NCBI RefSeq assembly: GCF_025950095.1
Contig: NZ_JAPDDR010000011.1
Span: 1 to 64,000, forward strand
DNA: 64,000 bases
Reading direction: 5' to 3'
Source of the DNA: Luteolibacter rhizosphaerae
GTDB taxonomy: Bacteria; Verrucomicrobiota; Verrucomicrobiia; Verrucomicrobiales; Akkermansiaceae
Shown here: one piece after another, positions 59,001 through 64,000 of the stretch
Position numbering within the stretch: the first letter of the stretch is position 1
How the letters are laid out: each line of letters begins with the position of its first letter
Program-made: the position numbers and the translations under genes
The notes under the pieces: generated by a model
The model's input: the letters and a program-made list of their open reading frames with translations, nothing else
Database searches by the model: none
What the model was told of the DNA's origin: nothing

Positions 59001-61018
59001 TTGGTATAAAGGTCCGCCTGCACCACGGACTCGATTCGCACGGAGACATCGAAGTCGCCGGTGCGCTGCTGGTGGGCGAAGTGGAATTGATCGCTCGTCC
59101 CCCAGATGTCCGTGCCGCCCGCGGTGATGGTGATGACGCTGCCATCCCGCACGGTGGAGCCTGCCAAGGCAGGGCTGCCGATATCCTGGCTGGTGAAGGA
59201 GCCCACCGGAGCGGTCGCGATCGGGATGCTTTCGGTGAGTCCGGCATCCAGCAGATCCGCATCGCTCTGGTCCGCACGCCACTTGTAGGTGGCGCCATAC
59301 ACATTGCCATCCGGCTGTTTCACGATCACGCGTGTCTCGAGGCGGCGCTTCGCATTCGGGTCCACGTCGCTGGAGGGGAAGTCGAAGTGCTTCACTAGCA
59401 CGCTGCCGCTCGGGAAGTTCCACTGCCCGCTCGGCTCGAAGCCCACCGTGCTATTGTTCGGCACGGCGGCGAAGCGGGTCTTGATCGCCCCGTCCGACCA
59501 GAAGGGCGCATTCAGCGCGTAGGGGATCAGGCGCTCGCTCGGCGTGAGCGTGGCGAGATTACTGAAAAGACCGGTGGCGCTCAGGGTGCCGGGCAGCGGC
59601 GTGCCGGGAGCCGGGCCACCACGGTTCAGCTTGTAGATCTTCCCCTGCGTGGTGCCCATCTGGCAGAGGTAGAGCTCGTTGTTCGCATCCACGCCGAAGG
59701 ACGAGAGGCCGCGGTAATCGTTGCCGGAGTTGTCCCCCTGGCCATCGGGCATCTGGGCGAGGAAGACCTTGGTGGCGGGCACGGTGGATTCATCGAGGTA
59801 CCAGACAAAGCCGGTCATGTTATCGCCGAAGATGTATTTGCCATTCAGCTCCGGGAACTCGCTGCCGCGGTAGACATAGCCGCCGACGACGCAACTCCCG
59901 ACGCCCTCGCTATGGCGGTAGTCGATGATCGGACGCTTGTTGGTGCCGATGAAGGGCGCGGTCAGGTCGCCGTTGTTGCCCTCGATGTCGTTCCACTGGA
60001 AATTCAGCCCGGGAGGGTCGCTCGGCTCGATCACGCTGATCTCTTCCCGTGAACCCTGACCCACATCACCGATGAAGATGCGGCCGGTCACCGGATCGAT
60101 GGTCATGCGGTGGGGACTGCGCAGGCCGAGCGCGTAGATTTCCTCCAGAGCATTAGGCTGGCCCACGAAGGGATTGTCATTCGGCACGTAGTAGCGCGGC
60201 CAGGTCGGGCTTACCTCGTTCGCCGGGCGCTTGGTCGGGGCGTGGCTGATGCTGCCGCCGCGCAGGTCGGTATCGATGCGGATCACGCAGGAGAAGAGCG
60301 AGAGATCGATGCGCTGCGTGTGCAGGCCGCCGTTCTGGTCATCCCCGTTCGTCATGTAGAGGAAGCCATTCTGCGGGTGGAAGAACAGGCCGCCGCCATT
60401 GTGCCAGACGGTGCCGTCCTTCTGGTCGATCACGACGTATTCGCCTGCTTGGGTGGTCTGATAGTTCGTATCCAGAATGAAGCGGGAGAGCCGGTTGCGG
60501 GTGGGAGTGGCGGTGGGCGGGCGGTTCTCGGAATCGCCGATCACCGGGCCGAGGTCCCCGGTGCCGCCGACTTGGCCGCCGCGCCAGTTGTACCAGATCC
60601 ACATCTGACGGTTGTTGGCGAAGTCCGGATGCAGGGCCAGGCCGAGCATGCCGGAGTCATCCCAGCCTTGGGTATTGGCGGAAAGGTCGATCACCAGCGT
60701 CTTCGTGCTGACGGTGGGATTGTTCTCGAAGCTCCAGATCTTGCCCTCGCGTTCCCACACGATCAGGCGGTTCGTGCCGGGAATCGCGGTAAGCCCGACC
60801 GGACAGACGAAGCTTAGATTCGGAAAGGCCTGTATGGTCGACCAGTTGGCCGGGATCGACGGCGCTTCCTCCGGGAAGGTGCCGTCGTAGAAGGCATCCA
60901 CATCCGGGCGCTCGGTCAGGCCGTAGCCTTGGGCGTGGGAGCGGGAGCTGAGGAGGAGCAGGGCCGGAAGCAGAAGCACGGCGGCTGCTGCCAATCGCAG
61001 GAAGTGGATTGGATTCAT
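56051..61018 (-). CDS. Large secreted sugar-dehydrogenase/dihaem cytochrome c fusion with adhesion-type modules
   Basis: A 1655-residue exported protein starting at 61018 with a signal peptide (FLRLAAAAVLLLPALLLLSS). Residues 30-480 are a PQQ-type glucose/sorbosone dehydrogenase propeller (FVCPVGLTAIPGTNRLIVWE, LGLALHPDFANNRQMWIWYN, GLRSPHRMTIDPVTGRIFIG). Then comes a conserved region with APFWSDGAIKTRF, a concanavalin-like insert (QQRTGDFDVSVRIESVVQAD), and two haem-binding motifs, CLRCH and CSYCH, in a cytochrome c domain ending KQMPPLAKNRVDEEG. The last third has an FN3 domain (PPSGLVATALSNTEVELAWA), an Ig-like choice-of-anchor domain, a LamG domain (LGWWRLEEGSGTTAADSSGN), a Calx-beta domain and a tail like that of 541-2979. 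Extracellular oxidation of a sugar with electron transfer to haem is inferred. Confidence 0.85.
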   Translation of the reverse strand: MNPIHFLRLAAAAVLLLPALLLLSSRSHAQGYGLTERPDVDAFYDGTFPEEAPSIPANWSTIQAFPNLSFVCPVGLTAIPGTNRLIVWEREGKIWSFENNPTVSTKTLVIDLSANTQGWDDSGMLGLALHPDFANNRQMWIWYNWRGGQVGGTGDLGPVIGDSENRPPTATPTRNRLSRFILDTNYQTTQAGEYVVIDQKDGTVWHNGGGLFFHPQNGFLYMTNGDDQNGGLHTQRIDLSLFSCVIRIDTDLRGGSISHAPTKRPANEVSPTWPRYYVPNDNPFVGQPNALEEIYALGLRSPHRMTIDPVTGRIFIGDVGQGSREEISVIEPSDPPGLNFQWNDIEGNNGDLTAPFIGTNKRPIIDYRHSEGVGSCVVGGYVYRGSEFPELNGKYIFGDNMTGFVWYLDESTVPATKVFLAQMPDGQGDNSGNDYRGLSSFGVDANNELYLCQMGTTQGKIYKLNRGGPAPGTPLPGTLSATGLFSNLATLTPSERLIPYALNAPFWSDGAIKTRFAAVPNNSTVGFEPSGQWNFPSGSVLVKHFDFPSSDVDPNAKRRLETRVIVKQPDGNVYGATYKWRADQSDADLLDAGLTESIPIATAPVGSFTSQDIGSPALAGSTVRDGSVITITAGGTDIWGTSDQFHFAHQQRTGDFDVSVRIESVVQADLYTKTGLMVRDTLAANARHVMALVFPSNAARNNNDGGYEFQYRANTGGGAVALYPADPQPRVNYPDTWLRMKREGDTFIAFCSSDGFTWAEYSRTTLDLPDTLFFGLAVTAHTASPVTVAKFHVDSRRQPWYYPSRQDCLRCHNPQAGGVLGPSTRQFNKEMLFPGGVTDNQLRAWGHVGLFDDAPAEAEIPTLEKLVHHNDTSASLQDRARSYIDANCSYCHRPDGVQALWDGRFETPFVDQGIMYGPVVDNLGDPDARVIVPQDLARSILHTRVNTVGDKQMPPLAKNRVDEEGVAMLAAWIQSIEPETVLPPSGLVATALSNTEVELAWADQSDNEAGFSIERSLDSINFTAIGVTGPGETTYTDTTADPFSANYYRVAAFGDFVYSGYSNTAFATTDIGPPASEIRITGNGRIIQSGDLVTDYSDGTDFGMADPGGPAISRTFTLENLGNAPLMLGGAPHISISGAGASSFSIVAQPSAWLAGPGGTTFQINFSPSSAGPKSATVSIPSNDPSEPVTTFAISGNAVAQALLGWWRLEEGSGTTAADSSGNGRTGTLNAPLPLWEPDGKFGGALEFTGVQNQGLVVPNSGFNPTAAISVMAWAYPLEWNGNRRLVQKGNNDNQYRLLAENGSLVWEIATRGRIEVDLPPVEQWSHIAGTYDGTEMRLYVNGQIVGTVAASGAIPTTSNALNIGTKTTNAPAVDHFKGYLDEIRVYGRALDPSELSLLGSQSSVVTLAATDATAQRGTANTGTFRVTRSGPTTEALQVGLSVSYGSNQALPRIDYTLAPLPTAFVIPAGQENATLTLAGVDRGTPTGPLTVTLALHDAEKYVAGAASSAQITLQDSPMNQWKTAVFGSLAAAQQPNAQDDADGDADGLSVLMEAALGGLPNAMDATRLPSEEVELIEGQLYLTSTYTRPKPAIAGISYHHRTTINLADGPWNQAVMVAGYPQDNLNGTETVKVRSLLPIGDEPKQFLRLEITRP

Positions 61019-61431
61019 GTGGGCGGCGGGGCGGCTGGATGCCTGTTGGGTTTTTGCGGACGCCACGAACCGGAGCCTCGGGCTTCCGTAGATCACTCAC
61101 CGAAAGACTCCCCGCTTCGCCATGGCGGGAGGACTTGTCGGAGAATCTTGGGAACAAGAAGACAGGGGCAGGGAAATGGGCCGACGGGAAACGTCCGGCA
61201 GGGGGCTCCGGGTTTAGTGCATGCTTATGTGACAATCTCGCCCCCTAGGCCAGCCAAGAAGCTATGCGTTTTGCATCCTGCGACTCCGGTTCATGCAATC
61301 TTTCAAACGCCAAGCACCGTTCTTACAGACCCACACACCATGCATTAACCATTGGAATCAAACAAGTCACAGCACGATAGAAACCTGAGGCACATGCCAT
61401 GCTCGACTAAAAGAGGACAACCCCAAATCCC
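61019..61431. other. Intergenic region with divergent promoters
   Basis: About 410 bases between two divergent genes. No gene seen. Composition drops in GC in the last 150 bases before 61432, as expected for a promoter, but I cannot place clear -35/-10 boxes. Confidence 0.45.
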
Positions 61432-61698
61432 ATGAAGACGAGTTCCCGAATCATTACTGCCGTTGGCGTGGCCGCCTTTGTCGTCACCACCACTTCGTGT
61501 ATGACCACTTATGATGCCTATGGGCGTCCGGTGCAGAGCGTCGATCCAGGCGCGGCTGCTGCCGGTGCCGTCGCGGCCGGAGCACTGGGTTATGCGATCG
61601 GTCAGAACAACGATGATCGCCACTACCACCACTATCATGGCGGATACCGCCGGCCCTATTACGGTGGCTACCGACGCGGCTACGGTCGCTGGCGCTAA
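61432..61698 (+). CDS. Glycine-zipper lipoprotein with His/Tyr/Arg-rich tail
   Basis: An 88-residue exported lipoprotein. The lipobox Cys23 is in VTTTSCMTTYDAYG. A glycine-zipper helix follows (GAAAAGAVAAGALGYAIGQN), then a His/Tyr/Gly/Arg tail (HYHHYHGGYRRPYYGGYRRG). It is likely anchored to the outer or inner membrane; the tail could bind metal. The YMGG-like family has no clear function. A strong terminator follows. Confidence 0.8.
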   Translation: MKTSSRIITAVGVAAFVVTTTSCMTTYDAYGRPVQSVDPGAAAAGAVAAGALGYAIGQNNDDRHYHHYHGGYRRPYYGGYRRGYGRWR

Positions 61699-61740
61699 GC
61701 CCGGGTAAGCATCCCCGGGATCTTTATCGAACCCCGAACC

Positions 61741-61764
61741 TCCGCCGCGGGCAACCGCGGCGGA
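61741..61764. terminator. Bidirectional terminator
   Basis: TCCGCCGCGG pairs with CCGCGGCGGA around GCAA, followed by TTTCTTCTTT on the plus strand. It ends the lipoprotein gene and may also serve the converging glycosyltransferase gene. Confidence 0.8.
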
Positions 61765-61773
61765 TTTCTTCTT

Positions 61774-62526
61774 TCATGGAATCAGCTCCAAGCGAATGCC
61801 CCGCGCTTCCAGCTTGCTACGATGTCTCTCGTAGATTTCCGTCATGTCGCGGTTGTAGCGGTCCTTGTCTACCTCCCGCGAGATGTTCCGGTCGTGCAGG
61901 CGGTGGAGATGGCTGACCATGGGGACATAGACGGGCAGGCCCGCCTCGAGGATGAAGCGCGTGTAGAGCTCCAGATCCTCCGCGGTCGTCATGTCCTCCG
62001 CATAGGCGCCCGCCCGCTCGAAGAGCTGGCGGCTGAAACAGACATTCCCTTGGATATAGTGCCGTCCCGAGAAGATCGCCTGCAGCATTTCCTCCGCCGT
62101 GCCGAAGCGCCATGCGTAGTAGTCCTTGCCCGGGATGTAGCGGCCCTCATGGTCGATCGAGAGGAAGTCGCTCACCGCCCACTCCGCCTCCGAGGTGGTG
62201 AGGGCGTGGACGAAGTGATGCGCGCTGCGCTGCAGCAGTAAATCATCGTCATCCAGCGGCATGATGAAGTCACCGGGAGCCGAGGCTGCCGCGATATTGC
62301 GGGCTAGGCCGGGTGGCATGGCATGGGCGGAGAGCGTGATCTGCAAGCGCGGATCATCCCGCTGCGAGGCCAGCCACTCGGCGGTGCCATCGTCCGAGCC
62401 GCAGTCGTGGAGGGCTTGCCATAGCTGGATATCCAGCGGGTCCAAGCTGCTCATGCGGACGCTTTCGACATTCTCGCGCAGGTAGCCAAGGCGGTTCCGG
62501 GTGGGGGTGAGGATGAGAAGTTGCAA
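61774..62526 (-). CDS. Family 2 glycosyltransferase
   Basis: A 250-residue GT-A enzyme. It starts MQLLILTPTRNRLGYLRENV and shows DCGSDDGTAEWL for the nucleotide-sugar loop, and LDDDDLLLQRSAHHFVHAL in place of the DxD metal motif. The second half has GNVCFSRQLFERAGAYAEDM and TTAEDLELYTRFILE, with the ED general-base motif. The donor and acceptor are unknown. No transmembrane segment; cytoplasmic. Divergent from the glutathione-transferase gene. Confidence 0.85.
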   Translation of the reverse strand: MQLLILTPTRNRLGYLRENVESVRMSSLDPLDIQLWQALHDCGSDDGTAEWLASQRDDPRLQITLSAHAMPPGLARNIAAASAPGDFIMPLDDDDLLLQRSAHHFVHALTTSEAEWAVSDFLSIDHEGRYIPGKDYYAWRFGTAEEMLQAIFSGRHYIQGNVCFSRQLFERAGAYAEDMTTAEDLELYTRFILEAGLPVYVPMVSHLHRLHDRNISREVDKDRYNRDMTEIYERHRSKLEARGIRLELIP

Positions 62527-62579
62527 GTTTCCAACAGAGCGCCGCTTTCGCCCGCGTCAACTGCGTGCTATGAAGGAAG

Positions 62580-63476
62580 ATGGCTCAGTTTCCGGACGAA
62601 TCGAAAGACGGTGCCTTCGAGCGGCAGGAGGATGCCTTCCGGCGCATCGTGGGAAAGGACGAGGATCTCCCGGCGATTCCCGGGCGCTACCATCTTTACG
62701 TCTCGCTGGCCTGCCCTTGGGCTCATCGCACGCTGATCGTTCGCTCGCTGCTAGGGCTGAAGGACGCGATCGGCATCAGCATCGCCGACCCGGTGCGGGA
62801 CGAGCGCGGCTGGGCCTTCCATGAGGGCGCGGGACACGGCCCCGATGAGGCCGAGGGATTCCGCTTCCTGATGGAGGCCTACCGTGCGAGCGATCCGACT
62901 TTCGACGGCCGCGTGACCGTGCCGGTGCTGTGGGATCGGCTGGAGAAGCGGATCGTGAACAACTCTGAGGACGACATCTGCCGGATGTTCCAAGACTCCT
63001 TCGCCGGACCGGAGGCTCCGAATCTTTTTCCCGCCCAGCTCGCCGCGGAGCAGGAAGCGCTGAGCCGCTATCTCTACGAGAACGTGAACAACGGCGTGTA
63101 TGAGGCGGGCTTCGCGACGCGGCAGGACGTGTACGAAATGGCGGCCCGTCAGGTTTTCGCCGCACTGGATGAACTGGAGAAGCGGCTGCAAGGATCCAAG
63201 TATCTGCTCGGCGAGGTGCCGGTGGAGAGCGACTGGCGGCTATTCTGCACGCTGGTCCGCTTCGACGCGGTGTATCACGGCCACTTCAAGTGCAACCTGC
63301 GGCGGATCCTCGACTACCCCGCACTGAGCCGACACCTGAACGATCTCCACGGACTGCCGGGCATCGCGGAAACGGTGAATCTCGACCACATCAAGCGGCA
63401 CTACTACGTGACGCATGACGACATCAACCCGACGCGGATCGTGCCGGTGGGCCCGGCGGTGGTGTTTGCGGGATGA
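62580..63476 (+). CDS. Glutathionyl-hydroquinone reductase / omega-type glutathione transferase (YqjG/ECM4-like)
   Basis: A 298-residue soluble enzyme. The N-terminal thioredoxin-like domain has the catalytic Cys in SLACPWAHRTLIVRSLLGLK, followed by TVPVLWDRLEKRIVNNSEDD. The C-terminal helical domain has LFCTLVRFDAVYHGHFKCNL and DYPALSRHLNDLHGLPGIAE, a Y-H-Y pattern (HIKRHYYVTHDDINP) typical of this family. It reduces glutathionyl-hydroquinones using glutathione. The stop overlaps the start of the next gene by ATGA, so the two are co-translated. Confidence 0.92.
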   Translation: MAQFPDESKDGAFERQEDAFRRIVGKDEDLPAIPGRYHLYVSLACPWAHRTLIVRSLLGLKDAIGISIADPVRDERGWAFHEGAGHGPDEAEGFRFLMEAYRASDPTFDGRVTVPVLWDRLEKRIVNNSEDDICRMFQDSFAGPEAPNLFPAQLAAEQEALSRYLYENVNNGVYEAGFATRQDVYEMAARQVFAALDELEKRLQGSKYLLGEVPVESDWRLFCTLVRFDAVYHGHFKCNLRRILDYPALSRHLNDLHGLPGIAETVNLDHIKRHYYVTHDDINPTRIVPVGPAVVFAG

Positions 63477-64000
63477 GTCTCGCCAGAGAGAGGAGCGCCT
63501 GCTTGGATGTCGCCGTGTCCGGCACCACGACAGAGCGCCTGTTTCCCGCAGGCGAATGGTCGGAGCGGTCCGCCGCCCATCGCGCGCGGGCCGAGCGCTG
63601 GACCGTGCCGGCGAGGGATCGCCGCGCGGCGAACAAGCCGCACCCTGTGGATGATTTCCTCTTCACCTACTATCGCTTCTCCTATGCGAAGATCGAGGAG
63701 TGGCACCCGCCGGTCGGCACGGCGCTGGAGAGCGTAAATCCCCTGCCCTCTCATCTGGCGAAGGAACCCTACCGTGCCGATGGCGGGGCTTTGATCGCGG
63801 ATCCCGCACTGCTTTCGGACAAGGAGCGGGCGCGTTTGCGCTGGATGCGCGAGCTGCTTGTTGCCACGCGGGATCGCCCGGCGGTTTTCTCCTGCCACGG
63901 CCTGCACGAGTGGGCGATGGTATACCGCGGCGACGAGATCCGGCATGCCGGGACTGCAACGCTGCGGCTGCCGCAGGCGGAGGTGGATGCGCTGGTGGAA
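63473..64000 (+). CDS. Partial gene, protein of a family often labelled 3-methyladenine DNA glycosylase
   Basis: 176 codons from the ATG at 63473 remain open to the end of the window, so the 3' end is missing. The sequence has ERLFPAGEWSERSAAHRARA, then ERWTVPARDRRAANKPHPVD, then DFLFTYYRFSYAKIEEWHPP, matching proteins with an HPV-DFLFTYY motif that are frequently annotated as 3-methyladenine DNA glycosylases. That function is not proven for the family. It overlaps the upstream transferase gene in ATGA. Confidence 0.6.
   Translation, partial: MSLARERSACLDVAVSGTTTERLFPAGEWSERSAAHRARAERWTVPARDRRAANKPHPVDDFLFTYYRFSYAKIEEWHPPVGTALESVNPLPSHLAKEPYRADGGALIADPALLSDKERARLRWMRELLVATRDRPAVFSCHGLHEWAMVYRGDEIRHAGTATLRLPQAEVDALVE

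Noticed and set aside
56705-59398. Two long plus-strand open frames (453 and 401 codons) opposite the 1655-residue protein gene
   Set aside because: Antisense shadows in a GC-rich gene with clear domains on the minus strand.

Overview
This window looks like a chromosome segment of a Verrucomicrobiae bacterium, most likely close to Luteolibacter or another member of the Verrucomicrobiaceae. Three things suggest this. A perfect TGTTC-N4-GAACA palindrome, the LexA box described for Verrucomicrobia, sits just upstream of the error-prone polymerase gene dnaE2. Two large secreted proteins share a C-terminal tail with an aspartate-rich D-D-GLS-L-E-A motif that ends in F-RL. The base composition is high-GC throughout, with beta-repeat surface proteins and PQQ-type dehydrogenase/cytochrome c fusions. 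This is inferred from content; no ribosomal RNA is present.

The left 54.6 kb is accessory in character and may be part of one large integrated element. It ends on the right at a tyrosine recombinase gene (53192-54475) next to a 54-base 3' fragment of a tRNA-Met(CAU) gene (54569-54622). The matching intact tRNA is not in the window. From left to right it holds: (i) 0.5-10.5 kb, a secreted beta-repeat protein, a zeta-toxin-like ATPase, small orphan genes, a tandem pair of TPR-like genes, and a PIN-domain nuclease co-transcribed with a 279-residue partner of unknown function; (ii) 10.7-23.5 kb, a DNA-repair neighbourhood with Ku, DnaE2 (ImuC), LigD and an SRAP/HMCES-type protein among small orphan genes; (iii) 23.6-27.1 kb, decayed genes and mostly non-coding DNA; (iv) 27.1-53 kb, a stress and metabolism block with DUF2383 and DUF892 ferritin-like proteins, a DUF6766 membrane protein, short-chain dehydrogenases, a GH13-CBM20 amylase, a GH77 4-alpha-glucanotransferase, an isochorismatase-like hydrolase, a PAS/GAF histidine kinase with a NarL-type regulator, EF-hand and GAF proteins, an FAD protein, a MOSC protein, and an operon of catalase HPII, alpha/beta hydrolase, zinc alcohol dehydrogenase and HD hydrolase.

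A striking property of the accessory part is the number of small genes that read well but carry a single lesion. Three copies of one previously unrecognised small family (RTSP-CLPG-WI-E-VP-W motif) are each broken near the middle. In-frame stops interrupt a sorbosone-dehydrogenase-like gene and a 72-codon gene. Single-base frameshifts affect three more small genes. Large conserved genes are intact. This could be real decay after transfer, local homopolymer sequencing error, or (least likely) recoding.

To the right of the tRNA fragment (54.8-64 kb) the genes look like ordinary chromosome: an OmpA-like envelope protein, a 1655-residue sugar-dehydrogenase/dihaem cytochrome protein, a glycine-zipper lipoprotein, a family-2 glycosyltransferase, a glutathionyl-hydroquinone-reductase-type transferase, and a partial gene that runs off the window end.
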